Positions 1-11,254 of a stretch of 64,000 nt of DNA are shown piece after piece; positions within the stretch are counted from its first letter, which is position 1, and each line of letters starts with the position of its first letter. The stretch lies in contig NC_086364.1 in NCBI RefSeq assembly GCF_036324505.1, positions 13,670,148 through 13,734,147 on the forward strand, written 5' to 3'. The notes beneath the pieces are model-generated. The model had not been told where the DNA came from. It was given only the letters and a program-made list of their open reading frames with translations, and did no database searches. This DNA is from Eleginops maclovinus (taxonomy: Eukaryota; Chordata; Actinopteri; Perciformes; Eleginopidae). Made by a program: the position numbers and the translations under genes.

Positions 1-985
1 CCTGTAGACGCCTCCTGTAGCCACAGACAAGTCCCTTAAGCCTGGCAGGTGGTATTTTGGCCCATTCTTCCACACAAAACGTCTCCAGTTCAGTCAGGTT
101 TCTTGGCCTCCGTGCATGGACAGCCTTCTTCAAATAAATCCATACATTTTCAATGATGTTAAGGTCTGGGGACTGGGATGGCCATTCCAGAACATTGTAC
201 CTGTGCTTCTGCATGAATTCCTTGGTGGATTTTGATCGGTGCTTAGGATCATTGTCCTGCTGAAAAATCCAACCCCGGCGTAGCTTCAACTTTGTGACTG
301 ACTCTAGAACATTCTTGTCAAGAATCTCCTGGTACTGTAAGGAATTCATGTGGCCCTCAACTTTAACAAGTTTTCCAGTACCTGTGCTAGCCACACAGCC
401 CCATAACATGATAGATCCTCCACCAAATTTTACAGTGGGCAACAAGTTCTTTTCATTGAATGCAGTGTGTTTTTTTCGCCATGCATACCTGTTCATGTTA
501 TGACCAAATAACTCAATCTTGGTCTCATCTGACCACAGTATTTTGTTCCAAAATGCTTCTGGCTTGTCCAGATGTGCTTTTGCATACCTCATGCGACTCT
601 TCTTGTGATTAACACTCAGGAAAGGCTTTTTGCACATCACCCTTCCAATGAGCTCTTCCTGGTGCAAAGTACGCTGGATTGTGGAACGGTGAACAACTAC
701 ACCATCAGCAGCCAGATGTTGTTGTAGTTCTCTGGAGGTGGTCTGTGGCTTCTCTGTGACCATTTTCACCATCCTTCGCCTGTGCCTTTCCCCTATTTTT
801 GTCGGCCTACCACATCTTTCCTTCACACGGACTGTTCCTGTGGCCTTCCATTTCACAACTACGTTTCTGACTGTGGAGACAGACAGTTTAAACCTGTCAG
901 ATAATTTTTTGTACCCTTCTCCTAATTTATAATGTTGGATTATCTTAGCTTTCAGGTCAGTGGAGAGTTGTTTTGAGGTCCCCAT
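1..985 (-). CDS. Tc1/mariner-family transposase, C-terminus cut by window edge
   Basis: The minus strand from the ATG at 985 stays open through 328 codons to base 2 with no stop and no net frameshift, then runs off the left edge. Tc1 transposases are about 340 aa, so only a few residues should be missing. The N-terminal part (about residues 1-120) reads as the paired helix-turn-helix DNA-binding region with a GRP-type linker (CGRPTK). The catalytic part shows the DD34E triad: Asp in WSDETK, Asp in FQQDNDPKH and Glu in SPDLNIIEN, with exactly 34 residues between the last two. The protein would cut and paste the element at TA dinucleotides. An intact frame is unusual, because most vertebrate Tc1 copies are riddled with stops. 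The left terminal repeat and final codons lie outside the window, so completeness cannot be settled here. Confidence 0.93.
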   Translation of the reverse strand, partial: MGTSKQLSTDLKAKIIQHYKLGEGYKKLSDRFKLSVSTVRNVVVKWKATGTVRVKERCGRPTKIGERHRRRMVKMVTEKPQTTSRELQQHLAADGVVVHRSTIQRTLHQEELIGRVMCKKPFLSVNHKKSRMRYAKAHLDKPEAFWNKILWSDETKIELFGHNMNRYAWRKKHTAFNEKNLLPTVKFGGGSIMLWGCVASTGTGKLVKVEGHMNSLQYQEILDKNVLESVTKLKLRRGWIFQQDNDPKHRSKSTKEFMQKHRYNVLEWPSQSPDLNIIENVWIYLKKAVHARRPRNLTELETFCVEEWAKIPPARLKGLVCGYRRRLQ

Positions 986-1172
986 CTTGCCACTCCATAA
1001 GAAAGAACCTAGGCCAGGCACAGCCAGCTATTACCTATGTTAAATAGCCTTTTTCATGATTGGTTCCACCTGTCTTTGTAATTGAAGGTCTAATGAGCTA
1101 ATCAAAGCAATTTTGTGCAGCAACCTGTCAGCTATAAATCCGTACAGGTGTTGAAATGAATGCTATTTATAA

Positions 1173-1198
1173 GGGTGCCCAAACTTTTGCACATCCCA
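1173..1198. repeat. inner direct repeat of the Tc1 terminal region
   Basis: A near copy of the outer terminal motif at 1358-1384, in the same orientation. It shares the core GTGCCCAAACTTTTGCA and then diverges. In IR/DR elements the inner repeat is a transposase-binding site. The assignment is by pattern only. Confidence 0.75.
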
Positions 1199-2259
1199 TT
1201 TTTTGCATTTTATTTTATTATAATAAAACTATGTAATGCTACCCTAAGAATTTTGGTCTGGAAAACACTAAAACGTCTACATCTTTGTAGGAAAACAAAT
1301 GTTGTTGCTGTGATCTTCTATTATAAAGGAAAAGCAAATTGTCATGAAATCTCAGAGGGGTGCCCAAACTTTTGCATACCACTGTAGAAGATGTGTCTGG
1401 AATTGATATATTGAGATTGGATAAATATGACAAAGGATATCATTTAAGTGATTTATTGAAGGTCAGGTGCTGCAGCTATACATAATGAACAGGTTTGATT
1501 ATAAGCGTTTTTTAATACAAGGCTGGTGCTGTAATGCTGATGCTAGTGTAACTGAAAGTGTAGTTCTGCAATGTTGGGCGTAAACTTCCTTCCCTCTATC
1601 CAAAGCCTTCAGGGTAGTGCTGTGCTCTCTGGATTCAAAGGGTTGGGTGACAAAGCAGAAGACCATGAATAAATCTGTTGCAGAAAAGGATGTCTCAGAG
1701 CAACCTATACAGAATGAGGTAATTGCATAATAACCATTTAGTGACATCTTGGGGAATAAAAAGTGGCCTGGGAATGTGTGCTGTTGTATTTATTTTTAGA
1801 CTTCTTAACCCACTTGGCAACGCATGTTACAGTTATGATACAGCTCCTACTTGGTATCAGCAAATGCAGCCAAAGCTGGATTTCATTGGATGGAAGTAGT
1901 AAAGGACATCTTTAATCACGAGAAGTGCTTAAGAGAAATTCCTTAATCTTGATAGCTTGAGAGTACCCTGTACTTTAAATTGATATCCCCAAACTTCAGA
2001 GTAGTCTGAACTCAGTGGAAATACAGCACTCTAGTATTACACCCTAACAATCCAGCACAGCAGGTAAACTAATCCCTCTGTATATGGTAGTTCTTTCCTC
2101 TCGAGTTAAAGGTGATACTTGAACAGATTTGTCATTTTAACCCAAAAACATTGGTGGCAAAGCATCAATCATAAGTCACAATGCAAATGCAAAGCCTGAG
2201 AGTAGACCTGTCTGTCCCTGTAAATATATATTTATTGTGCCAGATAAAGCTTCAAAATG

Positions 2260-2422
<163 letters not shown>

Positions 2423-5400
2423 CCGCCCGCCCGTGCCCGTGCCCGCCCGCGCGCCGGTGGGTGTGCGTGCTGGCTTTGTGTGTGTCGTGTCGGTGTCCTG
2501 CACTACTTAGCATATAAAAGCCTCCTGACTTTATGTTCAGTCAAGTGATTAACTGAAGACCACTCATAGGAGATAAATAACTAAACTACCATATACAGTA
2601 TGAAACATTAATAGAGAATATAAATATATATATATACATATTTATATATACATCAATAATAAGATTGTTGCTATGAAGATTGCATTCAAGGGATACTGCA
2701 GGCTGAACAAGGAGGTGTTGTTTACTGCATGATTTGGAAAAGTTAGGACTATTTTAAACCTTGGGAGAGCCAAAGAAGGTGAAATGTAATATCATTGCCA
2801 GAGAAGAAGTGCAGTAGGCCGATGTCAACAAGTGGAACAGCTGCAGCAAGGAAAGGCACTCCCTCCTGTCAAACCACAGCAGAAAGCAAAGCCTTCAACT
2901 TCCAAATCTGGTCAAATATCATCATGAGTATTTTTTGGACAAGACAGTTTGTTTCTTCTCAGTGGAAGTCCTTTCAAGTCTATTTTATGTTGCATGGTTC
3001 AGTTTTTAGACAGATCTAAAGAAGAAAATAAGGATTTTTTTTACAGCACATTTCCCATTTGCCTGATTACATAAATGTACCGTGTTTGCATTGATGACCT
3101 CCAACATTACTGACAAGCATCTATTGATCCATCAGTTTTGTTGTGGGCAAATGAGCAGAGAGACTACTCACACTGCTGCACACCACTCTACGACTATTTA
3201 AAGTAGGCCTTCTAGAATATTGTCAACACAAATTAATGCACCAGATTTGTATTTTGCCTACGGCATTGTACAGAGACAACATTTTTACTTTTGAACCATA
3301 GTAGTTGTGTGTCTCAAGAGACAGCAATGTTAGTTTTTTGGTCACTTTAGCCCAGACTAACATATGTTAATAATTATTGGATGGATTGCATGTGGTTGCC
3401 CACTTGCCTACACACATTCAATCTCCTGACATGACTAGATCTAGTGCCAACCCAGGCTAAATTTTCAATTCACTCAATACTTTGGTTAAAGCCCAAATAG
3501 GCTAAGCCTACACTGCATTGTAACAAAAAATGCAACAAGAAAAAAGGTATACCTGCTAAACATCAACATGCTAGCATTGTTAGCTGTCTCAACTACACTT
3601 TTCTAGAGCTAGCAAAAAGAGGCTGAGCATGGTATTATGCTAAACTAAGATGAAAAGATGATAGTCAATTAATTTACCCCTTAGTGACATGTGCTAATGC
3701 TAGGTACACCACAAGCTAGCTTAAGTACAGAACTGTGGTTTAGGTTTCAAATACACTTTTTACAGTGAAAGTGATTTGATAACGCCCTCTGGTGTTAAAG
3801 ATATAATCAGTGTGTCTCCTTACCTCTGTGACAAGATGCCTTGTTATCCCCTCAAGATGTGGAATATAATTACCTATAATTTCTTATCTGAAAAACTAAG
3901 TTGCTATAATAAAACAAAAACCATCAAACCACTACTGCAGAGGCCAACATAGAAAGGTGATCTGATTTCTAGAAATGTGTTTCAGAAACCCATTAGGCCT
4001 AGTCATACAGCATACTGTAATATATCTGCCATAACTTCCCATTGAAGAGAGATCCTGCTCTAGGACATATTACAGTCAATGTAAACAGTATTTCTCCTGC
4101 CTCCACACACCTGTTACTGTTGACACTGGAGTGAGGTCATCAAGTTAGTGTTTTTTTTCTTTTTTGCCATCACATTGCTTCTGCTTTCTGATCTCGGGGA
4201 GTTAAGCTTGTAGCAGAGGAGATGATAAGCACAGAGCAGTGCCCCGCTGACCCGGGCTGTTTTCCTTAAGGAGAGCTGATGCATTCAGAGCTCAGCTGGT
4301 CTAATGGAAACATGGTCGTCCCCAGTGAGAGAGAGTGTAGAGAGATGCTTCTCATCAAGGCTGCATCTCTGCAAGTCTGTGCCTGTTTACGCAGAACAAC
4401 CAGGACAAAAAAAGCTTCTGAATGCTGGGGCTCCATTTTATATATACGCCTCTCCAAGCTTTCTGAATGTGATGAAGCCTTATCTGTTCATGCAGCTATC
4501 ACTTTGTTCCTCTGAGGATTCAGTCTTTTTATACAGCTACTCTTATAATACGTTTGCATCATACTGTAGCGTGACATGTTGAAGTTGTGCAGTCAGGTTA
4601 ACCAGTGATTACATTGTGCTTAATGGCAAAATATAAGTTATGGCCAGAATTGTAGTCCACAACAGTTTAACAATGAACATACATTTCAAACAGAATCTGA
4701 TAGAGTAACATTTTTGAAGTCATGTCAAAAATGTGATATTATGTTTTGTTGCATTTTTAAGTTTGTTTTTAGATTAAATACATGTGGCAGAAACTATAAA
4801 ATTATCAGCATTCTGGTGTTGTCCTAACCCTTATCATTAGACTAATTTGCTGTAATGACAGCAAGGGCAACTTCAGGAGACGGATTTTCTGTTAGCAGTT
4901 AACACTTAGCTCAGGTGTCTTTTCCTGGAAGAAACTGCCCTTTGGCTGGATTAGAAAACTTTCTCTTGCTGATGGTAAACAGGTTAGGGCCACCAGTCCA
5001 CTGGGACTGGGTTTTCTGCTGACTGAAATTAATTTGACCAGGTAAGAAAAGACATCTGCACTAGTACAGAGGAACCAAAAGAATATTAAAAGTTTGCCTA
5101 AGCATGTTTGAGGCTGACTAAAGAGTGTTCCAGTAATAGAGGAAAATGTCGTAAATATGTTAGTATCTTTAGGATTAAGTTCCATCCTGGAAAAGTGAAA
5201 GCTCTGTCTTTACAATCATATGACTTCCTTGCAGGAATAAAGCCAACAAGCAGGTAATCTTCCCGAGGTCTTACAGGATTTACACGAAGTGATAGACTTG
5301 CTAAAGCGTTTGACTTTTTATCCAGATTATTTTCAAGTCTGCGAATGTCTTAAAGTCACAAATAATCCTGGTTTCCGTAAAAAGGGATGGTGTCGAATGC

Positions 5401-6723
5401 TGTGTCTCCTTTTCAAAGTAATATTTCAAATTGGCAAAGAACCACAGAGCTTCACTCGCACACCATGCCACAGCATGACTAGAGCATGATTTCCACCAAT
5501 ATTCAGGCCCGACACTTGTGTTTTTCATCATGATATCAACAGCTTCACTTTTAATTGGCAGGTCATTGTTCAGCTTGTCTTCGGTTGTGAGTAATGAGGG
5601 AAGTCAAGAGTTCAGAATACAACATTGATTACCTGAGCACACAGGTGTAACACTGAGCCCTCTCTCTGGCAGGAGCATGTCCTTAAGTGGCACACTGCTC
5701 TTCTCCCATTACCTGTTCCTCTCAGTGTACATGGAAAACTTGCTATGTTTTCAGTGATTTATAGACTAGAGATGGCTTCCATTACACTTTTGGTTCTTGT
5801 TCACCGCATTAAATAGATCACACAGCAGAACCTAACCTTTCTTTTGTAATTGCACCAGAAGAGTTGATGATACTCCAGACATGTTTTATTGTTGTAAATT
5901 ACAATATACGTATCAGGCAATGTTGTAGCTTTATATTGCCTCAAGGAATATAATGCTGGTGATATAATATGCCTGACATAAACCCCTGAGTTTGATTTCG
6001 ATCATTACCCTTTGCCTACTCCCTGTCTCCCTATCTAATCAGATATCAAATTTAATTTCATTCAGAGCTTTTGCTGCATTGTTTACATTTGAACAGACGT
6101 GCTTAAACCGAGCATAATCCACCTCTGTAATCTCAGGACAGGAGGGAAAATTATGTTGTGACGTAAGAAATAATCTTCTTGTTGTGTGGAATTGCATTCT
6201 GAGCAGCCTGAAGAAATAATTTGCTATTTTTAGAATGATGTAATTCTTTGTCTATGTCCTTTAATAGAAACATTTAGTCATGTGTCAACTTTCTAATTTG
6301 TTTTCTCAAAACACGAATTATTTGGCATATAACTTTTTTATTATTATTTAATTAAACATTCTAAACGTCATGAATCCCATACACACCTGTACATTTTAGG
6401 TCTCAGGTAGCTTGACACCATGGGAAACTCAGCATCACGCAGACGGATGGCAGAAAGGCCAATGTCGCCACCCGTAAGGGCTGAGGAGATAATCTCATGT
6501 AGAAGAGGGAGAAGATGATATTGACCATCTGCTTGGTCTGGAGGGGATTTGATTGGCTTGATGCAGTAGAGTGGAGCTGTGAGGATGATGAGGCCTCCCT
6601 GGTGTCCCATTCCGCAGGGTGCTCAGCTCAATGTCACCACTGATTGGATCCTCTAATCTTGTTCTGTGTGAATTAAATCTAAAGTGGGTAGAAGGATGAT
6701 CGCATTCACTTTGTGCCCAATTT

Positions 6724-6768
6724 TGTGTGTGTGTGCGTGTGTGCGTGTGTGTGTGTATGTGTGTGTGC
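6724..6768. repeat. imperfect (TG)n tract
   Basis: Mostly TG steps interrupted by CG and TA dinucleotides, in gene-free DNA. Confidence 0.8.
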
Positions 6769-9078
6769 TGCTGGAAATCCTACTTCCTCAATCCCATGAT
6801 TAACAGTTACATTAGGAGACAGCTATCTTGGCTTGTACTGCAATCTCTAACTTTGACACAATTTCTACCTGATGTAGGCAGACTCCTAGCATAATTAAAA
6901 TGCAAATACCACTCATTAAGGTGCATTCAAAATCCAAGCACACTGACAAAAATGTGCTCTGTTGTAAAATTACATGTTAAAACCTCATGCTGAAAGGTCT
7001 TGAAAAATGTTAAATAAAACAAAAAGTTATGTGCATTTTGTTGATGAAAAATGAAACAAATAAATGCATCAAGGAAGCATGACTCTAAAAGTGTTTAACA
7101 AGAAATAAATATATAAAATTAACTTCAACAAGATGGGTGGCACAATCAAATGCAAAATAAAGGAAAAGTGATTGAAATCTGTCCCTATAGGAACGATGCA
7201 CTTAAAGCTCTAGGCGTGAGGCTGTAACAGCACAATCGTTGAACTAAATGCTCACATAAGCATGCTATGCTCACAATGACAAAAGATACATATCGATGAG
7301 GAGGCTGATGGATATGTCATTTTGCAGTTAAATGGTTGAACCCGAGTTCACTTTTGCAGAAATGTAACCTTGATCTGCAAAGGAAAATCAGCTCCTAACT
7401 TGCTCTGATACAATGCACATCATATCTGCCTTATCATAACAAAATAATAGAGGAAAAGCTGTTACAGTTAAAGGGAGTAACAGACATGAAGGAGCATGGA
7501 GGCTGTGCATTTCCCACTTGTTTGTCAAAAATGATACCTTAAAATAAACATGCAATATTCTCACCACCCTCATTTATCTTTGGACACTGAACAAACAACA
7601 AGAGTTTGATTCCAATTTTCTCTGTCTCTCTTCCAGAGGGATCAACACAGGAGATGACGTTGCTGGTTGCCCCGATATCGTTATAGTAACCCTAGCTGTG
7701 GGCCTTTCTTGGCTCTTTTAGTTGGGAAGCTGCTTCGTCCTCAGGGGGCACATGTGCCACACGTTCAGTGGAAAGAAGTCAGCTCCATTCACAAAAACAG
7801 GTTAACAACATTGACTTTGCAATTCGTTTTTTGAAAATGGAGCCAGCAGCGGAGCAGGTTATAGAAACAGGCTTGTGGTCAAAAGGAATCCCTGAAGGAA
7901 GGGAGGAAATAGGGTGGGTAGGAAATGATCACGTCAGCGTCCAAACTCCGAGGTGTGAAAGTGTGTAACTGTACAAGTGAAACATGGTATTCTATGTTGT
8001 TTGGCAGACATCTACAGATATAAGAGATGGACTGTCCTAGATTTACAGTTGGTGGTCCTCAGTGTTGTTAACTGTCTGGCAAGACCAGCTTGGTGGTAAC
8101 CTTCATCACTGAAGGGCTGGACATAGTTCAGAGGTATCTCTCTCTCCTCAGCTGTCTTCATAAACAAGCCCATCTCAAGTATCCCCCGTCCTTCAAATTG
8201 TCCATTCTTGAAATTGCGCATGTTTTGATGTTTGACTATGTTCTTATTTTATCATTACTTTCCAGGCTTCACTCATTGCAATGTTGTAATTTGAGAGGAG
8301 ACTTGGCAATGATCCTGCAGAACAATAACCAGACAGAACAAAGAAAAAAAAATGTTCAGGAGGTCAAGGAAGAGTGAAAGGGAAACATTTAGAAAGGGAA
8401 AGCGATAAAAAAAAAGGCAGAGATATTAGCACTGTTTCTGAGCAAGGCCTTGTTATGATGCATAGAGGCATCATAAATGGAAGTCAGGGAGGCTTTGTTT
8501 CAACTGTAGTGGCTCAGTGGCAGATGAACCTCCATTATAGGCAACACTGCAACACCACACAGAGCCAAGTCCTCTCAGTACAAGGTGCTGATGGTCAACA
8601 GCCAACAATAAGCATAAAGTAGGTATCACTTTTGTTTCCTGGCTCTGGATGTACTTTTCAAGGTCAGAGGAGCCTGAGCCAGAAGGACAAAGGTCAGCGG
8701 CATGAATAGACAACCAGTTATTGACAGATATACAGGGAGGAGATTGCAAAACTCTAAATGTATTCTGCCACTATGATAATGTTCAGAAAACTGAATTTCA
8801 CGCATAAACGTAGCTATATCAGCATAAACAGGCATTAAATAAACTAACAATGCAGATGTAAACAAGCACACACAATTAACTGTGGCGGATTTTGTGGCTG
8901 CTTGTTTGACTAAACACACCCACTGTGAATGAATATTTTCTTCATGAAAGCGTGGGTAATGGAAAAAACCTGGATCTTGTCCAACACATTGTACCTGCTT
9001 GATGCTCCTATTCCTCCCATGAGTGTCATGAGACTCAGCTGTCAAAGATAGAGCCAAAACGAGTGTCAGCAGGTGTTT

Positions 9079-9109
9079 GTTTGTGTGTGTGTGTGTGTGT
9101 GGGGGGGGG
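9079..9109. repeat. (GT)n followed by a G run
   Basis: A short TG tract ending in about ten G residues, with further TG-rich sequence to about 9160. It is a simple repeat with no gene content. Confidence 0.8.
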
Positions 9110-11024
9110 TTGAGTATGTGGGTGTACGGGTGTCGGTGCGTGTTTGTTTGTTTGCATGTGGGTTATTGTAGTTCAAAAATAAACTATGCTTAAATTGAAT
9201 ACCAACAGGCAGAGCAGTTTTGAGAGTATTTTATCCTTTATTATATTCTTATATTGTTTTTTATGTATTGTTTTTTATAGTTATGTTTAGCTGTCAGAAG
9301 TTTTGTTGTCAACAATAATATTAAAATCCAAGCTGCAAAAGTAAGAAAAAGTATTAAATGAAACCAATGAAACCAGTAAACTCCACATCACATATGGTAA
9401 TCTCTGTTGATCACTGCAGCAGTTTACAGTTTTCACTAGCCGGGTATCCCCTTTTCACACATTCAGAAGGTTTCGGTAAGTGTGTAAGCTATTGGCTGAA
9501 GTCAGGTTACCATTTTTGCACCCAGAATTTCACTTAGGATATATGGCAACATGTTCAATGACAATCTGCATTTTGCCACCTGTGCAACAAGTCCTCATCT
9601 GCTATCATTGAGTAAATGGCGGGTAGCTTTGGACAGCAGGTCTCCGCTGCACCGTCAGACCCACAAGAGGCCTTACGCAATAGCCTCGTCATAAGGATTA
9701 TATAATTCCCTAATTCTTTTCACTTCATGCCAGTGAGTGGCTTTGGATGCTGAAAACCAATAATGATAACTCATAAGTGCATTATTAGCTATATCTGTGC
9801 ACATTCTAAGTGACCACACTGTTTCAGATTAGTCTACAGCAGGCCGTTAGTTACGACCTCGCCATGAAAGGAACATGTTGCATGAGTTATATGCTTGTCA
9901 CATGCAAGGTCAAGCACATCCCTCAGACTTGCATTGCTCTGAGAAAAGTTTGCAATCTGCAGGTTCTGTCCCACTTCCCGACATGTTTAGGCATAAGTCA
10001 TTTTGACTGAAAGGTTACGATTTGTGAACGTCACTCCTACTGCAGCTCTCCTTTACCGTAAAAATCATCACACCGCTTTCACGGAAGTAACAAAAAATGC
10101 AGAGGCTGAGTGTAACAGAGACGTCACATCTATCGGAGGGTTAGAAACAAAGTCTGTGATGAGAGGATAAAGCTGCATATGCTGCAGCTCTGTCATATTC
10201 AAAATTTTGATTAGCTCTTTTCAGTCTAGCTGACTTCACTTACTTATACACATAATTGTATAACTAAATGACTGAAAACCTCCAAAGATAGAGATATCTT
10301 TCATTTGACACATATGTTTTACTGAACACAGCACTAGACATGAATTTAGGCCAAGCCCATACAGTAACTGCTATTTATACTCAGGCAGGCTGTGAGTGTG
10401 TCCCAGATATTCTTTCTGAATTAATACCCTCTCCAAATATGTTCAGGAAAGACTTTATCCAGACTACACACACTTCCTCCTAAGCAATACATATGACTGT
10501 GTGTTTTAACATACATTATGTGTATAAATCTTCAGTGTCAGTCCCTGAGATAAACCAGGGGTGTTTCTGAGCTTTTCCAAAGGGTAAAAAGAAGACAAAT
10601 GCTACACTTGGACTGTTATTAGTTTTATCTTTGTTGAGATCATATCTGCTTGCCTATGTGTTTTCCTTCCGGATCCTGACCTTATTTATCACACAAAAAA
10701 GTGTGTTTCTTTGCTCTGCTGTCGAATTGTTTATGTTTAAATTCATTGTTCTGATCTGAAGGTCAAGTTGATTAGCCTGTTTTTAATAGACAGGATTTCA
10801 GAGAGGCGTCATTGGCATCATTGACAGGATCTCTCTGGCCAACACTGGCTGTCAATTTCTTTGGAACAGTGCATCGGGAACAAACAGGACAGACAGTCAA
10901 AAGTAAAACATCATTTTAGAGGTTTCAGGATTTTAGGTTTGACATTGCTGAAGTTCGGAAAGGGAAGGAAGCTCAAACTAAATAAAAAAAACTTGATCAG
11001 CGTTAATTTAAATATTTTAATTTA

Positions 11025-11254
11025 CAGCCCCGGAAAAAATGAAGAGACCATTTCAGCATTATCGGGTTCTCTTGTTTTATTTTTTGTAGGTACGTCTTTT
11101 GAATTAAATGTTGTTTTTTTTTTATTGTATTCTATAAACTACTGGCAATTGTTCTCTGTTTTGGAATTCAACAGACACTGGAATGGCTGCCATACATGTA
11201 GAGATAAAGATTTAAGAAAAAATTGGAGTGGTCTCTTAATTTGTTCCGCAGCTG
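11025..11254. mobile_element. 230-bp TA-flanked MITE (Tc1/mariner type)
   Basis: The left end begins CAGCCCCGGAAAAAATGAAG and the right end, read on the minus strand, begins CAGCTGCGGAACAAATTAAG. These are imperfect inverted terminal repeats that continue with GAGACCA on both sides. TA dinucleotides flank both ends (11023-11024 and 11255-11256), matching a TA target duplication. The inside is AT-rich and non-coding. This is a small non-autonomous DNA transposon presumably mobilised by a Tc1/mariner transposase. Its ends do not resemble those of the transposon at the left edge of the window. Confidence 0.75.

Larger units (their letters stand above)
1..1384 (-). mobile_element. Tc1-like DNA transposon, left end outside window
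   Basis: The element holds the transposase frame (985 to <1) and a terminal region from about 1000 to 1384. The outer end reads as a terminal repeat (1357-1384) finishing in CACTG, followed by a TA at 1385-1386 that fits the TA target duplication. A second copy of the same motif (core GGTGCCCAAACTTTTGCA) lies inside at about 1173-1198 in the same orientation, roughly 185 bp inward. This is the IR/DR organisation of the Sleeping Beauty/Tdr-type subgroup, in which each end carries two direct transposase-binding repeats. The other end is not in the window. Confidence 0.9.

Noticed and set aside
8626..9057. A 143-codon minus-strand open frame
   Set aside because: No domain, no family resemblance, no splice-site support, and it sits in AT-rich gene-free DNA. 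I treat it as chance.
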